A stretch of 21,202 bases of DNA from a virus. Both the position numbers and the translations under genes were made by a program. Each line of letters begins with the position of its first letter. Position 1 is the first letter of the stretch. The notes under the pieces were generated by a model that ran no database searches, was not told where the DNA came from, and saw only the letters and a list, made by a program, of their open reading frames with translations. Below are positions 1-6,304 of this stretch, piece by piece. Location: positions 1 through 21,202 of IMG/VR virus record IMGVR_UViG_3300030000_000059; one strand, 5' to 3'.

Positions 1-1101
1 GACTCGACGATGATCTCGGGTAACAAGTGGTTCGACAAGTTCCGCGACATGTCCATGCTCAAGAAGAAAGAAGCGAAGTCGCTTCAACGCACCATGCCGT
101 TCATCGACAACAAAGGCGAGTACATCAAGTGCATCATGCCTCACTTGTTCGAGATCGACTCCCTCAGTATGTTCATCACTGACTCGGTCGATGCTATCTA
201 CGACAAGAACGAGATTGGTGACGCTTCTGCTAACACTGACGCCCTGCGCTCTGCTGCGGCCAAGACTCAGATGTTGATGCAGATGCCTAACCTGACAGCG
301 GGTGCCAACAACCTCGTGATCGCTACTGCTCACGCCGGTGACAAACACCAACTGGATCAGTACGCACCTGATCCGAAGAAGCTGGCTCACCTCAAAGGTA
401 AGACGGTCTTCAAGAACGTGCCTGAGAAGTTCACGTTCCTCACCAACAACCTGTGGTACTGCAACTCGGTTAGTGTTCTTCAAAACAAGGCTACCAAAGC
501 TCCTGAGTTCCCTGCTGGACCAGAAGACAACCTTGAAGGTGACACTGACCTGAACTTGCTGGTCATGCAGAACCTGCGGGCTAAGAGCGGTCCTACCGGG
601 ATGCCGTTCGAAGTGATCTACTCCCAGCGTGAAGGTTTGCTGGTTGGGATGACTGAGTTCAACTACTGCAAGTTCTTCAAGTACGGCATTGGTGGTCACG
701 ACCGTGCTTACTTCATCGAACTGTGCCCGGACATCACCATGCAGCGTACTACTGTGCGTGGCAAGATCCGTGATAACCCGCGCCTGCAACGTGCGCTGGA
801 AATCCAGTCCGAGATGTGCCAGATGGAAAACCTTGGCTTCGGTCAAGCTCGCGGCTACCTGATGGAACCGAAGGACCTGTACACCAAGATCAAAGAGATG
901 GGCTACAACTGGGATGAACTCCTGGAGACCCGTGGCTACTGGGATTTCGAAGAGAACAAGAACCCGAAGAACTTCTTGTCTACTCTCGACATTCTCCGCA
1001 TGGCCAAAGGTGAGTACGTCCCTTACTGGTACAAGGGTAAGATCAACATCACCGCCCTTAAACAAACCACTGACCTCAACATCCCTGCAAAGGCTGCGTA
1101 A
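1..1101 (+). CDS. RecA/UvsX-like recombination ATPase, C-terminal part (5' end outside window)
   Basis: The reading frame is open from base 1, so the first in-window ATG (base 10) is probably internal and the gene begins upstream. 367 codons are visible. Near bases 139-165 a hydrophobic strand ends in F-E-I-D-S-L, which resembles the Walker B strand of RecA-fold ATPases. Around bases 307-345 L-V-I-A-T-A-H-A-G resembles the following core strand of RecA/UvsX/DnaB proteins. The Walker A loop would lie upstream and is not seen. The protein would act in homologous recombination, repair or replication of phage DNA. The stop codon overlaps the start of the next gene (TAATG), suggesting translational coupling. 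The family is assigned from these two motifs and spacing only; a DnaB-like or RadA-like ATPase is an alternative. Confidence 0.55.
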   Translation, partial: DSTMISGNKWFDKFRDMSMLKKKEAKSLQRTMPFIDNKGEYIKCIMPHLFEIDSLSMFITDSVDAIYDKNEIGDASANTDALRSAAAKTQMLMQMPNLTAGANNLVIATAHAGDKHQLDQYAPDPKKLAHLKGKTVFKNVPEKFTFLTNNLWYCNSVSVLQNKATKAPEFPAGPEDNLEGDTDLNLLVMQNLRAKSGPTGMPFEVIYSQREGLLVGMTEFNYCKFFKYGIGGHDRAYFIELCPDITMQRTTVRGKIRDNPRLQRALEIQSEMCQMENLGFGQARGYLMEPKDLYTKIKEMGYNWDELLETRGYWDFEENKNPKNFLSTLDILRMAKGEYVPYWYKGKINITALKQTTDLNIPAKAA

Positions 1102-1277
1102 TGGACTTTCGACCGAACTTCTTGAAACGGCTGGAACTGAAACAATTCTGCTACGATCTGGTTACATCGGATCGCAAGACGTTCTGGTTAGAGACCAAAG
1201 CGCGCATGGAACAACGTAAGTTCGACCTCGGTGGTTTACTGAGGTTGGCTATCAAGCGTTCCAAAGAAGGGGTATAA
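1101..1277 (+). CDS. small basic hypothetical protein, coupled to the RecA-like gene
   Basis: A 58-codon gene whose ATG shares a base with the stop of the preceding gene (TAATG at 1099-1103). It ends immediately before a strong stem-loop, so it closes the operon. The product begins MDFRPNFLKRLEL and is rich in Lys/Arg (about 13 of 58) with several aromatic residues. No signal peptide or membrane segment is evident. Function unknown. Its tight coupling to the recombination ATPase and basic nature fit a nucleic-acid-associated or accessory role, but this is inference. The operon-style overlap and correct placement before a terminator are the main support for it being real. Confidence 0.65.
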   Translation: MDFRPNFLKRLELKQFCYDLVTSDRKTFWLETKARMEQRKFDLGGLLRLAIKRSKEGV

Positions 1278-1281
1278 GTAG

Positions 1282-1305
1282 ACGGAGTCCTTCGGGGCTC
1301 CGTTT
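1282..1305 (+). terminator. stem-loop terminator with TTCG loop and TTTATGCC tail
   Basis: A nine-base-pair stem ACGGAGTCC / GGGCTCCGT (one G-T wobble) closes on a TTCG tetraloop. It is followed only by TTT and then ATGCC rather than a long T-run. It sits 4 bases after the stop of the 58-aa gene and before the early-type promoter, so it probably insulates the two units. The tail matches those at 7401 and 9393. Confidence 0.7.
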
Positions 1306-1338
1306 ATGCCGTTTGTCGAATTAAAAAAATCTCAGATC

Positions 1339-1346
1339 TATATTAC
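1339..1346 (+). promoter_or_regulatory. phiKZ-type early promoter motif TATATTAC
   Basis: A perfect TATATTAC lies in an AT-rich stretch (about 1320-1380) between a terminator and the first of four small genes. TATATTAC is the published consensus of phiKZ early promoters, read by the injected virion RNA polymerase. The transcript would start just downstream and leave an untranslated leader of roughly 60 bases before the ATG at 1410. It is the only exact copy I found in the window. Assignment rests on motif and position. Confidence 0.6.
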
Positions 1347-1377
1347 CAATGTGAATAGGATACAAAATCTCTTGTTC

Positions 1378-1405
1378 AAACCTAATCTACTGTTCTATGG
1401 AGAAC
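1378..1405 (+). repeat. early-gene leader repeat, copy 1 (inverted repeat around the RBS)
   Basis: The motif AAACCTAATCTACT is followed by GTTCT-ATGG-AGAAC, four bases before the ATG at 1410. GTTCT and AGAAC are perfect inverted repeats and the Shine-Dalgarno GGAG straddles loop and stem. Near-identical copies precede the genes at 1934 and 2513. It may be a translational control element or a promoter. Confidence 0.6.
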
Positions 1406-1409
1406 GACT

Positions 1410-1877
1410 ATGACAACTTACAAAACTGCTACTCATCAGAACATCGCTGTTTGGGCTCGTCGCCTGAAGGTCGAGGTTCTGGATCTGGATAAAGCTGCGG
1501 CTTTTGCAGATCGGCTTTACGGTGGACCAAGCCGTAAAGGTTGTTTGGCTGTACTGGCGATGAAGTGGGTGGCTGTTGCTACCGACACCATCGTTGTAGC
1601 CCCGCAGAACGTCGCCGCAGGCATTGCCATGAGCAAGGTCCTGTACGACAGTGTTTACGGGGATCAGAAGTATCGGAACGTCTATGACGGTTTCCGTGAC
1701 GAGTTGGCCAAACTCGTTGATGGTAAGCAATGTACTCAGGTACAGGCTGACCAGTACTTCGAAGTCTTGAAAGAGATTGCGTTGGACTTTGTCTCTAAGG
1801 GACAAGCCGCTCGCAATAGCGATCATTCCTCACCGAGCATTGCTCGGCTGATCGTGAACAAGGCACGAGGGCACTGA
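1410..1877 (+). CDS. early hypothetical protein (155 aa)
   Basis: First gene behind the TATATTAC motif. ATG at 1410 has GGAG seven bases upstream inside the leader repeat. The product is 155 residues, soluble-looking, with an Ala/Val-rich helical middle (about residues 48-75) and no recognisable catalytic motif or signal peptide. It heads a run of four small genes that ends at a poly-T terminator, the usual setting for phage host-takeover proteins in phiKZ-like phages. That role is inferred from position only. I do not recognise a family. Confidence 0.75.
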   Translation: MTTYKTATHQNIAVWARRLKVEVLDLDKAAAFADRLYGGPSRKGCLAVLAMKWVAVATDTIVVAPQNVAAGIAMSKVLYDSVYGDQKYRNVYDGFRDELAKLVDGKQCTQVQADQYFEVLKEIALDFVSKGQAARNSDHSSPSIARLIVNKARGH

Positions 1878-1883
1878 TACACC

Positions 1884-1901
1884 GGGGAGTTTCGGCTCCC
1901 C
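1884..1901 (+). other. UUCG-capped stem-loop between early genes
   Basis: GGGGAG and CTCCCC form a six-pair GC-rich stem, extended by a T-G wobble onto a TTCG loop. It stands between the stop at 1877 and leader copy 2. No T-run follows, so it is more likely an mRNA stabiliser, processing site or partial attenuator than a full terminator. Confidence 0.5.
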
Positions 1902-1928
1902 AAACTAATCTAACGTTCTATGGAGAAC
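1902..1928 (+). repeat. early-gene leader repeat, copy 2
   Basis: The motif AAACTAATCTAAC is followed by GTTCT-ATGG-AGAAC and, five bases later, the ATG at 1934. The inverted-repeat arms and loop are identical to copy 1. The upstream part differs by one inserted base and a few substitutions. Confidence 0.6.
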
Positions 1929-1933
1929 ACATC

Positions 1934-2146
1934 ATGTTTAACTGCGCACCAACTATGAAAATGCCTTCTGTTAAAGAAGCCCTCACTAAACTGGCTGAGG
2001 CTAAAGTCCAGTACGAAAAAGCTGAACCTGCAAAGAAATCTTTGTGGGCTCGGATTGTTGCTCGTTATCGTGCCTTCTTGGCAGACGCTGTTGCTTTCGA
2101 AAGAGGGCTGCTGCTCAACAATAACAAACGTCACCTCATCGTTTAA
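1934..2146 (+). CDS. small early hypothetical protein (70 aa)
   Basis: ATG at 1934 is preceded by GGAG from leader copy 2 at eight bases. The 70-residue product is Ala/Lys/Glu-rich and predicted largely helical (residues about 12-60), with a basic stretch near residues 33-45. No family recognised. It is followed without a gap by the AAAGGAG that serves the next gene, so the two are probably co-translated. Confidence 0.65.
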   Translation: MFNCAPTMKMPSVKEALTKLAEAKVQYEKAEPAKKSLWARIVARYRAFLADAVAFERGLLLNNNKRHLIV

Positions 2147-2158
2147 AGGAGTATGACC

Positions 2159-2476
2159 ATGCAACGATTCATCGCTATCCTGACTCTGGCTCAAATGGAA
2201 ACTTCTCTGACTCGTCTTGACGATGCACAGAAAGCCCATGAAGAGATGATGAAGGAAGAGAAAGAACAAAGCACCTTCCTGTTGGAAGAGATCGCACGTG
2301 TGCAAGAGGAAGGTGCTTTGGGCCAGAAAGATTCACTGGCGCAGATCTACCTTGACCAATTGAACTACGACCTGAAACGCATCACCATCAATCAGGCTCG
2401 TCGACTTGAAATGATGATCGGTCGTCGTAAGACGATTGAACTGTTCATGAAGTGGGATCAAGTCCTCGCTGCCTGA
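2159..2476 (+). CDS. early hypothetical helical protein (105 aa)
   Basis: Two in-frame ATGs exist at 2153 and 2159. The Shine-Dalgarno AAAGGAG (2145-2151) is only one base from the first but seven from the second, so I start at 2159. This gene uses an ordinary RBS rather than the leader repeat of its neighbours. The 105-residue protein is Glu/Lys/Gln-rich with heptad-like spacing between about residues 15 and 60, probably a coiled coil, and a basic C-terminal third containing R-R-L-E and R-R-K. No known family; likely a small host-interacting protein by position only. Confidence 0.65.
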   Translation: MQRFIAILTLAQMETSLTRLDDAQKAHEEMMKEEKEQSTFLLEEIARVQEEGALGQKDSLAQIYLDQLNYDLKRITINQARRLEMMIGRRKTIELFMKWDQVLAA

Positions 2477-2481
2477 ACAAC

Positions 2482-2508
2482 AAACTAATCTTAGGTTCTG
2501 TGGAGAAC
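2482..2508 (+). repeat. early-gene leader repeat, copy 3
   Basis: The motif AAACTAATCTTAG is followed by GTTCT-GTGG-AGAAC and four bases later the ATG at 2513. Both arms of the inverted repeat are unchanged while the loop differs by one base (ATGG to GTGG) from copies 1 and 2. The change removes the TATG present in the other copies. Confidence 0.6.
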
Positions 2509-2512
2509 AATC

Positions 2513-2920
2513 ATGACACAAGTTACTCTGGCTCAATACAACGCTGGCATGATCCTGCTCAACGTTAAAACAATCGAACTGGGTAAGATTCGTAAGAACC
2601 TAACTCGGTTGCGGACAATCAATGATCGACTCGACAGTAAGTCAGGCACCAACATGCCTTACACCGAGGAAGACATCATTACCTTGTTGACACACAAGCT
2701 GGCAGCAATCATCTCGGGTAACTACGTGATGACGCTGTTCTGGATGAAGTGTACTAACAAGGTTATTGAGGATGTCATCTGGGCAACTAAGATGGAACAC
2801 CTGTATCAACATCAAGCCCAGCGTGTTGACCGTCTCGCTGAGCGTTACGGGAAGCGTGTTGATGAGATTCAGAAAGAAGCCCAAGCCATCCGTGATCGGA
2901 TTGGCGTTCGAAGCTACTGA
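2513..2920 (+). CDS. early hypothetical protein (135 aa)
   Basis: Last gene of the early-type group. ATG at 2513 has GGAG at seven bases in leader copy 3, and the stop lies six bases before a poly-T terminator. The product is 135 residues and strongly basic in its first third (several Lys/Arg between residues 20 and 45). A hydrophobic stretch lies around residues 65-82, and a charged helical C-terminus (about 95-130) is compatible with a coiled coil. No family recognised. The hydrophobic stretch is too short and polar to call a membrane segment confidently. Confidence 0.7.
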   Translation: MTQVTLAQYNAGMILLNVKTIELGKIRKNLTRLRTINDRLDSKSGTNMPYTEEDIITLLTHKLAAIISGNYVMTLFWMKCTNKVIEDVIWATKMEHLYQHQAQRVDRLAERYGKRVDEIQKEAQAIRDRIGVRSY

Positions 2921-2926
2921 AGAAAG

Positions 2927-2955
2927 TAACCCGCTTGTCTAGGGGTTATTTTTTT
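2927..2955 (+). terminator. poly-T intrinsic terminator after the early-type genes
   Basis: TAACCC and GGGTTA form a six-pair stem around a ten-base loop, followed directly by seven T. This is a classical Rho-independent arrangement and ends the unit that begins at the TATATTAC motif. It lacks the TTTATGCC tail seen at other gene ends. Confidence 0.7.
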
Positions 2956-2971
2956 GCTGTAGGTAATTCTT

Positions 2972-2979
2972 AATATAAC
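2972..2979 (+). promoter_or_regulatory. possible degenerate early-type promoter
   Basis: AATATAAC matches TATATTAC at six of eight positions. It lies in the AT-rich gap between the poly-T terminator and the gene at 3030, where a promoter would be expected. The reverse strand of the same spot reads TATATTAA (seven of eight), so strand is uncertain. Weak evidence. Confidence 0.25.
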
Positions 2980-3029
2980 GAGGTAACTATATAGGCGGTG
3001 TGTCCTCCTTCAACCCACAGGTAACAACG

Positions 3030-3302
3030 ATGAGTTCCTTTTACGATTCAGTGCTCCAATGCTTGAACAAACACAGTACTGATGCTGCTAACAAAATGGC
3101 ACAGCACTTCACTCCCAATCCAGCGAATGCTCTCCCTGAGGTCAATCGTTATCTGCGTACTCAGTTGGGTATGCTCCCTTGCTCAACCACCAACGAGCGT
3201 GAGTGCTTGATGGATAATGTAACCGAGAAAGAATGGTTGCGACTCTTTAACAAACACGTGGCTCCCACGATTGTGGCCTACGGTTTACCTGCCTGGAAAT
3301 AA
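3030..3302 (+). CDS. small hypothetical protein (90 aa)
   Basis: The frame can begin at GTG 3000 or ATG 3030. ATG 3030 is preceded by AGG at a normal distance (bases around 3020) and is preferred, giving 90 residues; the GTG form would add ten. The product has three Cys, is helical by composition, and ends G-L-P-A-W-K. No domain recognised. First gene of a five-gene forward unit (3030-5804). Confidence 0.6.
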   Translation: MSSFYDSVLQCLNKHSTDAANKMAQHFTPNPANALPEVNRYLRTQLGMLPCSTTNERECLMDNVTEKEWLRLFNKHVAPTIVAYGLPAWK

Positions 3303-3306
3303 TCTC

Positions 3307-3918
3307 ATGCGTCCTACACTCGGCGGCTTTGTTGAATCCCTCTCTATCACTCGCGGTTGTGCTGCAATTGCTACCGTCGATGAGGCGATGGCTGCTGTGG
3401 ACAACGGTAGTTATTTCACCCCCCTTACTGCCCAGATGCTCCAGCCACCGGTGAGTGGTTATGTAAGAGCTTGTGCTGGCGGTGTCATTGGTTCACCCGA
3501 AGTACTGAAACGCACACAAGGGATGTACGACGTTGTGCGCCTGATGGTTTACTGCCCTGACTTCATTGGGGACATGCAGACAATCAACCAGACTGTCTCG
3601 CTGTTACTCCAGAACTTAGGCTGGGACCCAGATCAACCCCGTGTGGGTGCTGTGGTTCACTATACAGGCAGCGATGAGTTCATCAAAGCCATGACGTACA
3701 GCTTACTGCGTCAGCGCTTACCTTACTACAGTTTGACCTTGCCTCGACACAACGACCGTGCTCTGGAAGTCTTAGACCACGGCCTGAAACAATGTACCCA
3801 TGCCGTTGAGTTTGTCTCTCGACGTGCAGCCAAAGGTGAGTACGTAACTCAGTCGCAGTTCAATACGCTAGCGTACGCTTCTGGACTGTCATACTTAAAG
3901 TTCGTTCTGTCCGAGTGA
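3307..3918 (+). CDS. hypothetical protein (203 aa) with N-terminal ESLSITRG segment
   Basis: ATG 3307 is four bases after the preceding stop; GGA about ten bases upstream may serve as RBS. An upstream GTG at 3271 would overlap the previous gene and is less likely. The 203-residue protein begins with L-G-G-F-V-E-S-L-S-I-T-R-G at residues 5-17. That segment matches residues 495-503 of the 652-aa virion protein on the other strand. The remainder is mixed alpha/beta without membrane segments. Function unknown. The shared segment hints at a virion or baseplate connection, but the surrounding genes do not otherwise suggest structure. Confidence 0.65.
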   Translation: MRPTLGGFVESLSITRGCAAIATVDEAMAAVDNGSYFTPLTAQMLQPPVSGYVRACAGGVIGSPEVLKRTQGMYDVVRLMVYCPDFIGDMQTINQTVSLLLQNLGWDPDQPRVGAVVHYTGSDEFIKAMTYSLLRQRLPYYSLTLPRHNDRALEVLDHGLKQCTHAVEFVSRRAAKGEYVTQSQFNTLAYASGLSYLKFVLSE

Positions 3919-3949
3919 TCCTATAGGGAACTAATTAGGACACTTCGCC

Positions 3950-4621
3950 ATGGGCAACCGTAAAGCCGCTACCGCCATGATCTTGAAATACATCGAAGAG
4001 ATCCTGCCCGGTAGCCCAAACACTGCGTTCTACGCAAAACGTCTGCCAGAGATGACGGACAAAGAGTTCGATCAGTTCATGAAGAATCTGGAGGACGGGA
4101 CTGAGATCCTGACCATCAAGACTCCGAACCTGTCGAAACAAAAGCTGAACTTGGATCGCAACTTGGCAATCGCTAAGGAGCTGGGTCACGAGTTCTTCCA
4201 GTACCTGATCCTGACAGACCCAACCACAGGTGAAGTCTACCGCACGCCTGTGAAGTATCTGGTCATTGACGTTCCACTGCGTCGTCAGGTTCAGTTGCTA
4301 CAAAGTAAAGCCACGATCCCTGAGAACAACAAACACATCGACGAACTGTCGGGACAATCTACCGGACCTTCTAAAGGCTCGAAGATCTCCTTCCCAGAAC
4401 TTCAGGTGTTGTTTGCTCAGGGTCTGGACTCCACGATCACAGAGCTGATCAAGTTCCGTGGTGGTGACGCCAAAGCGTTTAACGCTATGAACCGGGCCAT
4501 CATTGAGAACGGTGGGGTGAGCATCGACTACCTGTCTCAGTTCAACACCAAGGTTAAGTCAGTGACGACTCTGTCGACTCTGCTCAAAACTATCCACCTC
4601 GACAACACACTGGACAAGTAA
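3950..4621 (+). CDS. RNA polymerase beta C-terminal-like protein (223 aa, tentative)
   Basis: ATG 3950 with AGGA about ten bases upstream; 223 residues. Residues about 88-110 read L-T-D-P-T-T-G-E-V-Y then a hydrophobic strand. Residues 137-173 contain S-T-G-P-S-K-G-S-K-I-S, then F-P-E-L-Q-V-L-F-A-Q-G, then I-T-E-L-I-K-F-R-G-G-D. The order and spacing recall the C-terminal part of bacterial RNAP beta: TGE, then RSTGPYS, then GEMEVWALEAYGA, then LQE and SDD. phiKZ-like phages split beta into separate genes, so a piece of beta would not be surprising. However, this one is far shorter than the beta C-terminal subunits I know of. It may be a paralogous or accessory piece, or a chance resemblance. 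Its stop overlaps the next start (TAATG). Confidence 0.45.
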   Translation: MGNRKAATAMILKYIEEILPGSPNTAFYAKRLPEMTDKEFDQFMKNLEDGTEILTIKTPNLSKQKLNLDRNLAIAKELGHEFFQYLILTDPTTGEVYRTPVKYLVIDVPLRRQVQLLQSKATIPENNKHIDELSGQSTGPSKGSKISFPELQVLFAQGLDSTITELIKFRGGDAKAFNAMNRAIIENGGVSIDYLSQFNTKVKSVTTLSTLLKTIHLDNTLDK

Positions 4622-5097
4622 TGAACGAATCACTGAACGAGATCACCGCCTCATTGCATCGTCGCTTCAATGCAATGCTGGACGAGAAAGCAAAGATCGA
4701 CGTTGTCGAATTTCTTTTTTTTGTTCAAAATGACATCCGCCTGAACCAACTGGCCACCCCTACACAGGTGGAAGAGTTCTGGGCGACTATCCGTGAGAAG
4801 GAGTCCTTAGTGGACTTTGTTCACGGGGCTAGTCAGAACCTGCGCTTCATCCTCGGTAAAGATGGTTGGGATGAACTGTCCACCAAGTTGGCAGATTCGT
4901 TCACGATCCATTACGAGGGTTCGATGGAAGTCTCTGAAGAGGAAGCCATTGACGAAGACTTGATGGAGCGGATGGTTTCTCAACAGAACCTGACCGACTA
5001 CCTGCGACAGTACCCGTGGCTGGTGTTGGTCCTCCTCGTGGACTTCTTGGATCTCGACAAGATTCTGGGGGGTATCCGCCCTGATGGTGACGAATAA
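4621..5097 (+). CDS. acidic hypothetical protein (158 aa)
   Basis: Start and stop both overlap neighbours as TAATG (4619-4623 and 5095-5099), so it is translationally coupled on both sides. 158 residues, acidic (a run rich in Glu/Asp around residues 100-115), with a hydrophobic stretch Y-P-W-L-V-L-V-L-L-V-D-F-L near residues 129-141. That stretch could be a buried helix or a short membrane-associated segment. No family recognised. A run of eight T in the coding strand near base 4723 encodes L-F-F without breaking the frame. Confidence 0.75.
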   Translation: MNESLNEITASLHRRFNAMLDEKAKIDVVEFLFFVQNDIRLNQLATPTQVEEFWATIREKESLVDFVHGASQNLRFILGKDGWDELSTKLADSFTIHYEGSMEVSEEEAIDEDLMERMVSQQNLTDYLRQYPWLVLVLLVDFLDLDKILGGIRPDGDE

Positions 5098-5804
5098 TGG
5101 ATCAGAACATCCTCTGTGAGATCGACGCGCTGTTGGACACGCGTTTGCCTTCTGTGGCTCGTTGTAAGCCAGAAGCTGCAAAGATGTTGGTGACCAGTAA
5201 ACTCTACTGGGAACGTCTGTCGGATGACTTCGAGACTCACACCAAAGGCATGGTCCGTAACAAGTGGTACAAAGAACGGTACGCTGCTCGTGACAAGGAT
5301 ACCCTCAAGGGCGCTCTGGCCACGAACATGTGTCTGTCATTGACCAAGATCTTTGCCGAACTGTGTGACCAACGGATTAACACTCCACTGGTTAGTGACG
5401 TGAAGCTGACCATTAACTTCTATCCCTACGTCTTGACCGATGAAGAGAAAGAAGCGTACCTGACTAGCATCTCTGTGTTCGTGAACAACGAGGTGTTGCT
5501 TGAGCACGTTTGGTTGTCTCCTAAAGAGATCACTCCGCACTTCTTGGAAGCAGACTACTCGGCTTATATCCTCTACGACTTCAACGAGTGGATGTCAGCC
5601 CAACTTAAGCGCTTCTACGACAAAGGGATTCCAACCATTACGGTCTTTGCCCCTGCTCGTTCAGCGATCAAGGACTTTACCGAGGAAGACATCACGATTG
5701 CTGGTGTTGGTCGGGTCTCTCCGTTTGAAGTACTGGAACAGACGTCGCGGTGCCACATGAACCTGCAACTGTTGAACATCGCTTTGTTCAGTCCTGTCAT
5801 CTGA
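5097..5804 (+). CDS. hypothetical protein (235 aa)
   Basis: Last gene of the unit 3030-5804, coupled to its neighbour by TAATG. The 235-residue product has a basic, aromatic N-terminal half (K-W-Y-K-E-R-Y around residues 56-62), then beta-strand-like stretches between about 100 and 140 and a hydrophobic C-terminus. No catalytic motif or signal peptide is obvious. Function unknown. Its consistent coupling to the genes at 3950 and 4621 suggests the three act together or are needed at the same time. Confidence 0.75.
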   Translation: MDQNILCEIDALLDTRLPSVARCKPEAAKMLVTSKLYWERLSDDFETHTKGMVRNKWYKERYAARDKDTLKGALATNMCLSLTKIFAELCDQRINTPLVSDVKLTINFYPYVLTDEEKEAYLTSISVFVNNEVLLEHVWLSPKEITPHFLEADYSAYILYDFNEWMSAQLKRFYDKGIPTITVFAPARSAIKDFTEEDITIAGVGRVSPFEVLEQTSRCHMNLQLLNIALFSPVI

Positions 5805-5807
5805 CGG

Positions 5808-5838
5808 CATAGAGGAGGGCGTTAAGCCCTCCCTTATG
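5808..5838. terminator. bidirectional stem-loop between convergent genes, TATG tails on both sides
   Basis: GGAGGGC and GCCCTCC form a seven-pair stem with a GTTAA loop. On the right the tail is CTTATGACC; on the left, read on the minus strand, it is TCTATGCCG, so CATA and TATG also face each other at the base of the stem. It separates the gene ending at 5804 from the minus-strand gene ending at 5879 and can serve both. The remaining 40 bases to 5878 are AT-rich with no other recognised signal. Confidence 0.65.
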
Positions 5839-5878
5839 ACCATATTTAAATTTACGGTGTAGTGTGATACTATAGTGA

Positions 5879-6304
5879 TCACTCGTCGTCTTCGAAAGCC
5901 TTGACGAAATCACCAAAGTTCATGTTCGCCGTACCGATACCCATTTCACCGGGGACAGGTTCTGCCTTAGGGAGTTTGCGCTGTTCAGTCTCAACGTACT
6001 GTTCGATCAGCAACCCTGTCGCTACGGTACCACCATTCTCGAAAGGAATGTTGGAGCCAAACTTCTTAACCACGTCAGCAATGACACTGGCCACGAATTT
6101 GTCGGACTCCGCAAGCTTCTCAGCCGCACCGATCCGCTTGTTACCCAAAGCCTGCCGATCCATGTCAGCGTAGAGCTTCAACAGGACGTCTTGACCATCC
6201 TTATCGTTAGGCCACCCATTCACCAGCAGATGCGCCTCAAGCTTCTTGCGCTGCCCTTGGGTAAAGCGTAAGATATTGTCGTCTGTCAAAAGGTCATCAG
6301 ACAT
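5879..6304 (-). CDS. small phage protein, possible small terminase subunit (141 aa)
   Basis: An upstream TTG at 6322 is in frame, but the minus strand has GAGGA seven bases before the ATG at 6304, so I start there (MSDDLL). The product is 141 residues, acidic at both ends. The segment D-M-D-R-Q-A-L-G-N-K-R-I (residues 47-58), followed by a charged helix, resembles a pattern I recall in small terminase/DNA maturase subunits of podophages. In those proteins it lies in a helical DNA- or oligomer-forming region. This would make it a packaging factor, but the similarity is short and from memory. It is a lone minus-strand gene whose start codon overlaps that of the divergent gene at 6303. Confidence 0.6.
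   Translation of the reverse strand: MSDDLLTDDNILRFTQGQRKKLEAHLLVNGWPNDKDGQDVLLKLYADMDRQALGNKRIGAAEKLAESDKFVASVIADVVKKFGSNIPFENGGTVATGLLIEQYVETEQRKLPKAEPVPGEMGIGTANMNFGDFVKAFEDDE

Noticed and set aside
1306-1413. 35-codon frame starting at the TTTATG after the first terminator and overlapping the 1410 gene as ATGA
   Set aside because: It has a weak RBS inside a terminator stem, runs through the AT-rich promoter region containing TATATTAC, and a transcript from that promoter would lack its start codon. A 35-codon frame is easily random, although the ATGA overlap is tidy.
3921-3930. CTATAGGGAA resembling the start of a T7 RNA polymerase promoter
   Set aside because: The upstream part of a T7-type promoter (TAATACGACTCA) is absent and no single-subunit polymerase gene is seen; likely chance.
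4714-4723. Run of eight T within the 158-aa gene as a possible slippage site
   Set aside because: The frame is continuous across it, no downstream frame extension of interest appears, and the neighbouring TAATG junctions fit the unshifted product.
5869-5886. AGTGATCACT palindrome at the end of the minus-strand gene
   Set aside because: A single ten-base palindrome without a second copy or promoter context is not enough to call an operator.
6246-6302. Longer start for the 222-aa gene (first in-frame ATG at 6246)
   Set aside because: The ATG at 6303 has AAAAGG at a proper distance; the 6246 start would extend far into the opposite gene without a clear RBS.
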